Shown: positions 23,578-35,896 of the stretch, in pieces
Position numbering within the stretch: position 1 is the first letter of the stretch
Layout: every line of letters starts with the position of its first letter
Assembly (NCBI GenBank): GCA_019637115.1
Contig: JAHBWH010000020.1
Span: 1-64,000, forward strand
Source of the DNA: Myxococcales bacterium
GTDB lineage: Bacteria; Myxococcota_A; Polyangia; Polyangiales; Houyiibacteriaceae
DNA: 64,000 bases
Reading direction: 5' to 3'
The notes under the pieces: model-generated
The model's input: the letters and a program-made list of their open reading frames with translations, nothing else
Told to the model about the DNA's origin: nothing
Databases searched by the model: none
Position numbers and translations under genes: made by a program

Positions 23578-26430
23578 ATGGCCGCCCTGGATCTGCTCCC
23601 CGCCGTCATCAAGCTTCGCAGCGCGGAGCCCAACCGCGCCCTCTCCCCCACCCTCGAAGCCGAGCTCCAGGCGTGGTTCGACGGCGACGGAACGGCCCCC
23701 GTGCCCGAGAGCGCGTTCTTCGGGAGCAGCATCGAGCGCACGATGCTGCTGGCGGCCTCCCACCCTCGGCGCGAGACGCTCCGCGCGTTGCTGGCACCGA
23801 CGCTCGCCGGCCTCCCGCTCCCCAACCGGGGCGCGTACGGGCTCTTGCTCGGCGACCTCGACACTATCCACGCGGTCGCCCGCGAGGTGATGGCGCTGCC
23901 CAACCCGAACCGTCTTCCGTGGATCTACCACCTCTACGCCCACGTTCGGGACGGCGCGACGCTCCTCGAGCTCGTGAAGACCCACCCACAACAGCTCCAG
24001 ATTTACACCTTTCACGCGCGCCACCTCCTGGATGGGCCTCCCGAGAACGCCGCCGAACTCTTCGCCCTGGCGCTCACGAACGCCAAGCGGTGGAAGTATC
24101 GGCCCGGCGAGATCAAATCCCTCGCGCTCTACGCCGCCTGCCTCGTGGACGACGACGTCGCCAAGGCCCTCGCGGCGCTCGCCGCGGTCAAGAACATCAC
24201 CCCGATCGCGACGGAGTACTTCTCCCGACACCCCTCGCTCGTGCACCACCTCGAGGCCGCGGTCGCGGCCATGAAGCCACGCGACGCCGACGTGGGCCGC
24301 GCCATCCTCGGCTCGCTCGCCCGGCGCGAGTCGGGCGCCACCCAGCCTTCGAAGAAGGCGAAGACCCCGAAGGGCGCCGAGCCTTCGAAGAAGGCGAAGA
24401 CCCCGAAGGGCGCCGAGCCCAAGCCGCGCGCGGCGAAGAAGGCATCGCCGAGTCGCGACGACGCCGCCCCGAGCCACACCCACGCGCTGCTCGTCCCGCC
24501 TCCGTGGGAGCGCGCCCGCCCCCCGCGCCCGCGGGCATCGCTCGACCTGGAGGACGACGTCGCCGCGCTCGTCGCGCCCTTGGACGTGCACTACCGCGTC
24601 GCGGACGTCGACGCCCTGATCGCCAAGCTCGACTCGCACCTGCAGATGACCCCGCGCGATCTCCGCGGGTACGCGTCGGGCGACCCCCGCGTCGTCCCCG
24701 CCGCGCTGACGCACGCAATGGCGAAGCCGACGGACCACGTCGATCTCTTCCTCGCGACCCGCGGGCGAGCCGCCGTGCGAGGCCTCGTCGCAGCGCTCGC
24801 GCGCAGCAACTTCGAGCGCGCGCGGATCGAGGACTACATGGTGCGCGAGCTCGAGCACGCCGCGCCGACGCTGCTGCAGCTCGCCCTCGGCGACGACGAC
24901 GCGCAGGCGTTCGCGGCCTCGTCGCTCCTGCAGATGCTCGCTCGCCGCGGCTTCGGCGCGGCGCTCGGAGCGCACGCGGGCCAGCACGGCGTCGCGGACG
25001 CGCTCGCCGCGATCCTGGACATGGACCCCATGGTCCGCTTCCCGCCGAAGGTCCCGTCGCTCCCGAAGTCCTTCGACCTGGGGCGGCTCCCGCTGCCGAG
25101 GACGCGCGACGGCCAGACGATCAGCCGCGCGTCCGCCGAGGCGATCGTCCGCGCCGTGCTCGCCGCCCCGAACGACGGCCGTCACGCGGCGCTCACGCTC
25201 GTCCGCGAGGCGTGCGAACCCGACTCGCTCGACGCGTTCGCGTGGGCGGTCTACGAGGATTGGATCGCGGGTGGCGCGAGGGCCGCCGGTGCGTTCGCGA
25301 TCGAGATGATCGGTCACCTCGGGAGCGCGGCCCAGGTCGCGCGCCTCGAAGCGAGCAGCCGCGCCTGGCCGGGCACACGCAGCGTCGAGCTGATGCAGCG
25401 CGCGCTCGACGTGCTCGGCTTGGTCGGGTCGGACGAGGCGCTGGCGCTGCTCTCGTTGCGCGCGAGCACGGCCACCTTCGAAGACACGCGCCAGCGCGCG
25501 CAGGCGCTCCTCTCCCGCGCCGCGGACCTCCGCGGCGTGTCGGTCGACACGCTCGAGAGCGGCCTGGTCCCCGCGCTGGATCTCTCGCCGCTCGACTTCG
25601 GCGCCCGCCGCTTCGCGATCGTGATTGACGAGCTGCTCCGGCCGTCGCTGCGAGACGACGATGGGAAGATCCTCGAGGCGCCGCCGAAGCCGCGCAAGGC
25701 CGACGACGCCTCGCTCGCGAAGGCAGCGACGGCGCGTTGGAGGACCCTCCGCGACACCCTCGGCGCCATCGTGCGCAGCCACGCGTCCCGGCTCGAGCGG
25801 GCGATGCGAGACGAACGCGACTACGCGCGCGAGACCTTCGACGCGCTCCGCTCGTCGCTCGTCGGCACCTCGCTCGTCACCCGCCTCGCCTGGGCCGACG
25901 CGGGCGGGCGCCTCTTGCGCGTCGACGAGACGGGAGACTTCGTCGACGCCGCGGACCGTCCGTTCGCGCCGCGCTTCCCGCTGCGCGTCGCGCACCCGCT
26001 CCGGCTCGACGACGCCGAGCGCCGCGCGATGACCGAGCGCTTCGCCGACTACGGGATCACGCAGCCCTTCCCGCAGCTCGGTCGGGAGGTCGCGTCGTTC
26101 ACGGAGGCCGAGCTCGCGAGCCGAGAGCTCACGTGCACCGAGGGCGTCACGATGTCCTTCGCCGCGGTGCTCGAGCTGATCGCGACGGCCGGTTGGCGGC
26201 GCACCCCCGTGGCCGACACGATGGCGCGAATCGAGCATCCGCTCCCGGGAGGCGGGCACGCGAGCGTCGCCCTGGCCCCTGGCCTCACCTTCGGCGAGGT
26301 GAAGGCCAGGCCGGACCAGAAGCTGGGCAGGCTCACGCTCCACGGGCCCCGCGGCGAGGCCCCGCCGACCTTCGGGGAGCTGCCGGAGCTGCTCCGCAGC
26401 GAGCTGCTCCGCGACCTCGCGTGCGCCTGA
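23578..26430 (+). CDS. DUF4132 domain-containing protein
   Basis: About 950 aa. Residues about 1-240 and 400-720 are helical repeats (HEAT-like) with many Ala/Leu-rich pairs; the C-terminal 300 residues match the DUF4132 (MolR-type) domain, with FAIVIDELLRPSLRDDDGK and GITQPFPQLGREV as the clearest blocks. A Lys/Pro linker at about residues 258-290 carries the 12-residue unit PSKKAKTPKGAE twice. The family's function is unknown; no signal peptide is seen, so it is cytoplasmic. The start at 23578 was chosen on composition; no strong Shine-Dalgarno marks it and a TTG at 23545 is possible. Confidence 0.8.
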   Translation: MAALDLLPAVIKLRSAEPNRALSPTLEAELQAWFDGDGTAPVPESAFFGSSIERTMLLAASHPRRETLRALLAPTLAGLPLPNRGAYGLLLGDLDTIHAVAREVMALPNPNRLPWIYHLYAHVRDGATLLELVKTHPQQLQIYTFHARHLLDGPPENAAELFALALTNAKRWKYRPGEIKSLALYAACLVDDDVAKALAALAAVKNITPIATEYFSRHPSLVHHLEAAVAAMKPRDADVGRAILGSLARRESGATQPSKKAKTPKGAEPSKKAKTPKGAEPKPRAAKKASPSRDDAAPSHTHALLVPPPWERARPPRPRASLDLEDDVAALVAPLDVHYRVADVDALIAKLDSHLQMTPRDLRGYASGDPRVVPAALTHAMAKPTDHVDLFLATRGRAAVRGLVAALARSNFERARIEDYMVRELEHAAPTLLQLALGDDDAQAFAASSLLQMLARRGFGAALGAHAGQHGVADALAAILDMDPMVRFPPKVPSLPKSFDLGRLPLPRTRDGQTISRASAEAIVRAVLAAPNDGRHAALTLVREACEPDSLDAFAWAVYEDWIAGGARAAGAFAIEMIGHLGSAAQVARLEASSRAWPGTRSVELMQRALDVLGLVGSDEALALLSLRASTATFEDTRQRAQALLSRAADLRGVSVDTLESGLVPALDLSPLDFGARRFAIVIDELLRPSLRDDDGKILEAPPKPRKADDASLAKAATARWRTLRDTLGAIVRSHASRLERAMRDERDYARETFDALRSSLVGTSLVTRLAWADAGGRLLRVDETGDFVDAADRPFAPRFPLRVAHPLRLDDAERRAMTERFADYGITQPFPQLGREVASFTEAELASRELTCTEGVTMSFAAVLELIATAGWRRTPVADTMARIEHPLPGGGHASVALAPGLTFGEVKARPDQKLGRLTLHGPRGEAPPTFGELPELLRSELLRDLACA
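24346..24417 (+). repeat. 36-bp in-frame duplication
   Basis: Two copies of a 36-bp unit encode PSKKAKTPKGAE twice in the DUF4132 protein linker, almost identical at base level. Confidence 0.9.
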
Positions 26431-26490
26431 GGGCTCGCGCCCGCCGTGGAGGCCTTGAACCTCGGTGTGTCGTTCGGGCACCCTCCCCCG

Positions 26491-27207
26491 ATGACGTCTC
26501 GCCCCCTGTTCTTCGCCCTCGGTCTCACCCTGACGATCGCCTGTGGCGACGACGACGCGACATTGATGGGAGACGCCGGTCCGGACACGGGCGTCGCCGA
26601 CGCAGGTGATCAGCGCATCGACGGAGGCACGGACGCGGGAATCGACGCGGGCACCGACGCGGGCACCGACATCGACGCGGGCACTGACGCGGGCACTGAC
26701 GCGGGCACCGACGCGGGCACTGACGCAGGCACCGACGCAGGACCCGAGCCCATCCCGTGCATCGCCCTCGACCCCGACGAGCGGGTGATCTCGGGCGAGC
26801 TCTCGTCGTCGAGCCCGACTTGGTTCCGCCCTCAGCCGAGCGGTCTCGCGTGCGGTGAGCTCGAGGAGTTCGAGAGCTACTTCGAGAGCCGCTTCTTCTG
26901 CAACACGAGCGACACGCCGCTCTACTGCGAGATCCGCATGCAGGGCTTCGACGCCGAGGCCGGCACCCTCCCCGACCCCTACCTCGTCGTCTACGCGGGC
27001 GACACCCACCCGCCCGACCCGACGATGTGCCTCGCCCTGAACGACGATGACATGACGAACGAGACGAGCGACGCCCGCCTCGATCTCGATCTCGAGCCCG
27101 GGGACCGCGTCACCGTCATCACGACGACCTACTGGGACACCTCGGGCGAAGAGGTCTCCGGCGAGGGCACGTACCGCCTCACCATCTTCTGCATCAACCC
27201 CACGTGA
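26491..27207 (+). CDS. lipoprotein with Asp-Ala-Gly-Thr repeats
   Basis: 238 aa. The signal peptide ends in the lipobox LTIAC (residues 13-17). Residues about 45-85 consist of DAGT repeats (a 12-bp GCGGGCACTGAC-like unit repeated eight or more times), an acidic stalk common in myxobacterial lipoproteins. The C-terminal domain (CGELEEFESYFESRFFC, DPYLVVYAGDTHPPDPTMC) looks like a PPC-type beta domain with two Cys pairs. Predicted to sit on the cell surface; function unknown. The start is the Met at the signal peptide. Confidence 0.82.
   Translation: MTSRPLFFALGLTLTIACGDDDATLMGDAGPDTGVADAGDQRIDGGTDAGIDAGTDAGTDIDAGTDAGTDAGTDAGTDAGTDAGPEPIPCIALDPDERVISGELSSSSPTWFRPQPSGLACGELEEFESYFESRFFCNTSDTPLYCEIRMQGFDAEAGTLPDPYLVVYAGDTHPPDPTMCLALNDDDMTNETSDARLDLDLEPGDRVTVITTTYWDTSGEEVSGEGTYRLTIFCINPT
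26636..26740 (+). repeat. 12-bp tandem repeat (DAGT)
   Basis: A run of near-identical 12-bp units encodes the acidic DAGT/DAGI stalk of the lipoprotein. Units differ only in C/T or A/C changes, a slippage-prone pattern. Confidence 0.85.
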
Positions 27208-27345
27208 GCACGGGAGCGGCGGAAGCCGACGACACACAGACCGGCAGCCTCCCGGATCGAGCCGCACATCGATACCGTGAGCTGCCCTTGGCACCAGACG
27301 GCGGCAGGTTCTCCCACACCGTCCGTTCAGCTACGCTGCCCTCCC

Positions 27346-28014
27346 GTGATCTCGCTCCCCACCACCGACGTCCTCGGACCGCTGAATGCAGTCGAGCAGA
27401 AATTCGCACCACCAGTGCTCTGGCTCCTCGGTGACCAGAATCTGCTCTCACGCCACCCGCGCGTGGCGATCGTCGGGACACGTCGGCCAAGCGCGGACGG
27501 TGAGCGACGTACGAAACGACTCGTACGCGAGTTGGTGCAAGCGAACGCGGTCGTCATCAGCGGACTCGCCCAAGGCATCGACACCATCGCGCACACTCAC
27601 ACGCTGGCACGTGGAGGAGGGACCGTTGCAGTCCTGGGTACGCCGCTCGACGAGGCATCCCCGATGGCGAACGCCGCTCTCCAACGAACGATCGGGGAGC
27701 GCGGGCTCCTGGTGTCGCAGTTCGCCCCGAGCTCAGTGGTGACGAAGGGCAATTTCCCTCAACGAAACCGAACGATGGCCTTGGTGTCCGACGCCACGAT
27801 CATCGTCGAAGCCGGGGCGACGAGCGGCACGGTGTCGCAAGGCTGGGAAGCGCTGCGGTTGGGCCGCCCCTTGTTCCTGTTACAATCGCTCGTCGACGCC
27901 GGCCATCCTTGGCCAGCCACGATGATCGAGCATGGCGCGTTCGTGTTGAACGACGTGCAGGAGGTTCTCGAAGTCCTCCCAACGGACGACATCCGTGCCG
28001 CCGCCGCGTTCTGA
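27346..28014 (+). CDS. stand-alone DprA-like Rossmann protein
   Basis: 222 aa from the GTG at 27346. The DprA/SMF Rossmann core is nearly complete: VAIVGTRRPSADG, SGLAQGIDTIAHTHTLARGG, TVAVLG, NFPQRNRTMALVSDATIIVEAG and SGTVSQGWEALRLGRPLF. In DprA this domain binds single-stranded DNA and loads RecA. Both the N-terminal SAM-like and C-terminal winged-helix domains of canonical DprA (about 290-380 aa) are missing, so only the core is present. The gene ends 20 bp inside the phosphoribosyltransferase gene, so the two are certainly co-transcribed. GC here is visibly lower than in the flanks and codon choice is more varied, as after horizontal transfer. It is probably not the housekeeping dprA. 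Confidence 0.88.
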   Translation: MISLPTTDVLGPLNAVEQKFAPPVLWLLGDQNLLSRHPRVAIVGTRRPSADGERRTKRLVRELVQANAVVISGLAQGIDTIAHTHTLARGGGTVAVLGTPLDEASPMANAALQRTIGERGLLVSQFAPSSVVTKGNFPQRNRTMALVSDATIIVEAGATSGTVSQGWEALRLGRPLFLLQSLVDAGHPWPATMIEHGAFVLNDVQEVLEVLPTDDIRAAAAF

Positions 28015-28645
28015 GCTCCGGTTCGCCTCCTTTCTCTCGTACGTGCCGCGTGCGAGCGGACAGCTCGCAGCAGCCAAGAACTTCGTGGTCGCGCTCAAGG
28101 AGAACCGCGCGTCGGCGCCGACCGGCGAGACGGCCTCGGTCCGGGTCGCGCGACGCCTTCGCGAGCGTGACGACGTGCCGTTCGTGGAGACGTTCTTGGG
28201 AGGGGACCGCGTGCTCGTTCCAGTTCCGCGAAGCGGCCTGAGCCGACCGGGCGACCTGTGGCCAGCTTTCGAGATCGCGTCGGGTCTTCACCGCGAGGGT
28301 TTCGGCCACAGTGTCTTGCCGTGCTTGAAGCGGGTGGTCCCAGTGCGCAAGGCCGCCACTTCGCTCTCGACGCACCGTCCGAAGGCTCGTCTTCACCTCG
28401 ACAGTTTGGCCGTGGTCGCTCCGCTCTCGCTACCGGGCCGAGTGACTCTGGTGGATGACGTCGTAACGCGCGGCGCTCAGCTCTTCGGTGCCGCGTGGAA
28501 GCTCTGGACCGCGCGCCCTGACCTGGACGTGCTCGCGTTCGCCGTGGTTCGGACCGTGAGCAACGCCGACGAGTTCGTGGGCATCGCGGACCCCCGCGTC
28601 GGCAACATCACGTGGCACGACGAGGAGTGTCGACGCCGTCCCTGA
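27995..28645 (+). CDS. phosphoribosyltransferase-like protein (ComF-like)
   Basis: 216 aa. The PRPP-binding loop is VTLVDDVVTRGAQ (near residues 149-161), preceded by the hydrophobic strand; upstream VPVPRSG is the PPi-loop-like segment of ComF-type enzymes. The N-terminal zinc finger of ComFC is absent (one Cys only, at CLKR). It starts with GTG 20 bp inside the DprA-like gene, so the pair forms one unit. ComFC acts with DprA in natural transformation, and this fused-by-overlap pair echoes that partnership; a role in nucleic acid handling or defence is inference. Lower GC than the surroundings. Confidence 0.85.
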   Translation: MPPPRSELRFASFLSYVPRASGQLAAAKNFVVALKENRASAPTGETASVRVARRLRERDDVPFVETFLGGDRVLVPVPRSGLSRPGDLWPAFEIASGLHREGFGHSVLPCLKRVVPVRKAATSLSTHRPKARLHLDSLAVVAPLSLPGRVTLVDDVVTRGAQLFGAAWKLWTARPDLDVLAFAVVRTVSNADEFVGIADPRVGNITWHDEECRRRP

Positions 28646-28735
28646 GACGTCATACGCGTTCACCCCCCCTGACGCCTACGGCGTGATTGCTGGCACCGAT
28701 TCAACCTGCGACTGGGTGAACGCTTACGAGACGTC
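28646..28735. repeat. inverted repeat after the DprA/PRTase pair
   Basis: Left arm GACGTC...GCGTTCACCC (28646-28665), right arm GGGTGAACGC...GACGTC (28714-28735), with a 48-nt centre that holds a small ACGCC-TAC-GGCGT hairpin. It begins at the PRTase stop codon and ends 20 bp before the stop of the converging patatin gene. It may be a bidirectional terminator or the end of a transferred segment. Confidence 0.75.
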
Positions 28736-28755
28736 GAAGCGCCTACCATGAGCGC

Positions 28756-29924
28756 TCAAGCGCGCGGGTCGAAGAGGAATGACTCGATCGCGTCGCGCTT
28801 CGCGCGCGCGTCGCTGCGCCCGAGCTCGATCAGATCCCGTGCGTAGTCGCCGTCGAAGAGCAGGTACGACGCGAGGTCGGCGTCGCCCGACTCGCCGACG
28901 TCGAGCAGCCGCAGGAGCTGTCGACCGAGCGTGCGACCGAGCTCGCGGCTCTTCTTCTTCAGGTGGCCCGACGCGATCCGGCCGAGGTCCTGCGACGGCC
29001 GGATCGCCAGCGCGTCGACGATGCGCTTGTCGGCCTCGCCGCGCTCGCGCGCGAGCGCGTTCATCTCGTCGAGGAAGCCCGGCCCCGAGACGCGGACGCC
29101 GTCCCGCAGGAAGTTGTTGATGCGCTGGAGCTCCTGGAGGTCCGCCGTGAGGTGGTCGAGCAAGAACGCGTTGAGGACCTTGCCGAGCAGGAAGGGCGCA
29201 CCCGGGTAGCGGTCGTCGGGCAGCGCGGGTCGGTCCGCCGTCGGGTCGCTCACGCCGATCACGAAGAGCCGGTCGGCGCCGAGGTGGATGGCGGGCGACA
29301 TCGGCGTGTTCAGCCGCAGCCCGCCGTCGCAGTGGAGCTGCCGCCCGATGCGGATCGGCGGGAAGACGAAGGGGATCGCCGCGGACGCGAGCACGTGCGC
29401 GGGGCCGATGCGGCAGCACCGCACCGTGGCGGGCGGCGGGATCTTCGTGGGAGGCGGGATGTTCGGGTGGCGGTCGACGAAGACCACGGGCCGCCCCGTC
29501 GGCACGTTGGTCGCCGAGACGGTGAGCGCGCCGAGCACGCCGGTGCGGAGGTTCCGCCCGAGCTGTCGCCATCGCACGCCCTCGCTCACGAGCCGCACGA
29601 GCGGCGACGCGTCGAGCAGGCCGACGCCGTGCCGCCCACCGAAGAGCACGCGGTGCAGGCTCGTCGCCTGTCGGAAGCCGAAGCTCATCACATCGGCGAG
29701 CGAGAGGCGCTCCCAGAGCTCGACCAGGTGGTCGAGCCCGCGCGGGAAGTCCTCCGCCGTCGAGCCGAGGAAGGTCGCGTTCACGGCGCCGACGCTCGTG
29801 CCCGCGATCACCCGCAGCGCGGGCGCGCGGCGCTGCTCGGTGACGAGGTCGTGGAAGACATAGTGGAGGACGCCGACCTCGTAGGCGCCGCGCGCGCCGC
29901 CGCCCGAGAGGACCAGACCCAGGC

Positions 29925-29928
<4 letters not shown>
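28756..29928 (-). CDS. patatin-like phospholipase
   Basis: 390 aa. The oxyanion-hole motif LSGGGARGAYEVG lies at the N-terminus (residues 7-19), the nucleophile in GTSVGA (about residue 46), and the catalytic Asp in CDGGLRLN. This is the bacterial patatin Ser-Asp dyad; these enzymes hydrolyse acyl groups from phospholipids and include known effector and defence enzymes. The GTG start overlaps the TGA stop of the upstream kinase (GTGA), so translation is coupled to it. No signal peptide is seen; it is presumably cytoplasmic and controlled by the kinase partner. It ends close to the inverted repeat at 28646-28735. Confidence 0.92.
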
Positions 29929-34163
<4,235 letters not shown>

Positions 34164-34236
34164 CGCGTCGCGCAGGGTAGCCGAGCCACCGCCGGAGCGG
34201 GAGCCTCGTCTTTCACCTCGTGCGCCGTCGTCTGGA

Positions 34237-34726
34237 TCAGCCCGACGGCACACAAACCCGCAGGTCGCGGCCGAACGAGCGCTCGAGCTCGTCCGAGACG
34301 AGGAGGTCGAGGGCGCACAGGTCGCCAGGGCGACAAGTCCGCGTCCGGGCGGCACATGCGCAGGCAATAGCTCTCGTCAGCGACGCTCACGCAAAGCAGG
34401 TACGCGCCGCAGCGCGTCGTGTCGTCGAGCTAGCCGCACTGTGCGGCGTATTCGCCGAGAGGGCCGGTGCGATCGCAATAGGTCTCGCGGATGCCGACGT
34501 AGCAGGACTGGCCGGCCCCGCAGCCGGCCTGGACGTGCGGGTAACACGCCAGCGGGCGTTCGTAGCAGCGGTTGTCGGTCCCGCAGGTCCACCCGTCCGG
34601 GCAGTCCCCGGCGTCCAGACAGAGGAACTGCCCGACCGGGAGCTCGACGTCGATGCAGCCCGCGAGGGCGACGAACGCGAGAGCGAGCGTCACCCGCGCC
34701 GGTGCGACGGCGAGCGCCGCCCGCAT
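34237..34726 (-). pseudogene. disrupted Cys-rich lipoprotein gene
   Basis: From the Met at 34726 the frame encodes a lipoprotein signal (VALAGCIDVELP lipobox) and Cys-rich domains up to an in-frame TAG at 34430-34432. Beyond that codon the same frame carries on as a coherent Cys-rich segment (CGAYLLCVSVADESYCLRMC), and after a one-base shift near 34336 a second frame gives CRPGDLCALDLLVSDELERS before a proper TGA at 34237. Codon use stays gene-like throughout. So the gene carries a nonsense change and a frameshift, or two sequence errors. Alternatively the protein ends at 34430, and the remainder is a relic. Confidence 0.65.
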
Positions 34727-34836
34727 CGGGGCCTTACGAGGGGCGAGCAGCAGCGCTCCGCGGGGCACCCGGCCGAGCTGCGTCGCTCGGTGAGCGCCGT
34801 CCGACGGGGCACCTCGCAGGCTCGGCGGAGCGCTCA

Positions 34837-35678
34837 TCAGAACGCCCCCCTGAGGCCGAACGTCCCTGCGCCGAGCTCGGGATGCAACACGCGGCGCTGC
34901 GCGCTCGCGTCGTTCGCGCGGCGACCGCGCAGGAGCAGCAAGAGCACGCCCGTGATGGCCGCGGCGGCGCCGACCCCGACGAGCGTCCAACCGACTGCCT
35001 CACGCCTCGAGACGCGGTTCACGTCGCGTCGGACGTCGACCCAATAGACCTCGTTCGTACGCTCGAGCCTCCCCGCGAGCGCGCTTGCGCTCCCGATCGT
35101 CACCGCCCCCGCGATGACGAGCGCGCCCCCACCCGCCGCAGTGAGCAACCCTGGAACCAGCGACGCACGCCCCGTGTCGGGCCGCGCGGGGGGTGGCTCG
35201 CGCTGCGGGGCCGGGGCCACCGGAGGCGGCGCGACGGGCGCGGGCGCGGCGACCGGCGCGGGTGACTCGACGCGCGCAGGCGGCGCGATGGGTGCAGACG
35301 GCGCGGCGCGCGGCGGGGTTCCGCGAAAGGACTAGGCGGGTCGCTCCAGCGCCGAGCGCGCCGGAGCTCCTCTAGGCGGCCCTCGATCGTCGGGCGGTCG
35401 AGCGTGTCGGGGACGGTCTCGAGGAACTTCTCGTAGCTCGCGATCGCCTCTTCGCGGTGACCCGCGCGATCGGCGGCCAACGCGATGTTGTGCAACAACC
35501 CGGGCCGATCCGTCCGGCGGAGCGCGGCCTGGAAGTGCCCGAGCGCGTCCTCGTAGCGGCCCGCTTCGAAGGCGGTCCGACCCGCCTCGAAGAGCGCGCG
35601 CGCCTCGGCGTCCAGGGACGCATCTTGCGCGGACGCGATCGACGTGATCCCAACGAACCAAACGATGACGATGCGCAT
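34837..35678 (-). pseudogene. frameshifted TPR/two-TM exported protein gene
   Basis: The first frame starts at the Met of MRIVIVWFVGITSIASA (35678), a signal peptide, then gives TPR repeats (ALFEAGRTAFEAGRYEDALG; DRAGHREEAIASYEKFLETV) to about 35335. A stop in the other frame lies near 35333 and a Pro/Ala-rich linker in that frame then runs into two hydrophobic helices (LLTAAGGGALVIAGAVTIG; VGWTLVGVGAAAAITGVLLLLL) and a tail to 34837. TPR plus Pro-rich linker plus two helices is a familiar single-protein layout here, so the two pieces are read as one gene broken by a frameshift between 35300 and 35335. Confidence 0.65.
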
Positions 35679-35896
35679 CCGCACCCCGCGACGATGACCC
35701 TGGGACTTTACCAGAACACGGTCGGAGGTCACGCGAACACGCACCTCGGGAGGTCCGACGTAGGGTCGTCTCGCCGCGGAGCGAGCCACCCTCGAGTTCT
35801 CGGTGCTCGAGGCCGAGTCGGCGGGCATCGTGGAGGAAACCCGTGCGTCGCGAACGAACGCGTGTTGGAAGGTGTTGGCTCGGAGCCCCTCTCGAT

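Noticed and set aside
34430-34432. Stop-codon read-through or recoding of the TAG
   Set aside because: There is no hairpin or other recoding signal I could support, and a second frame break follows; decay or sequence error is simpler.
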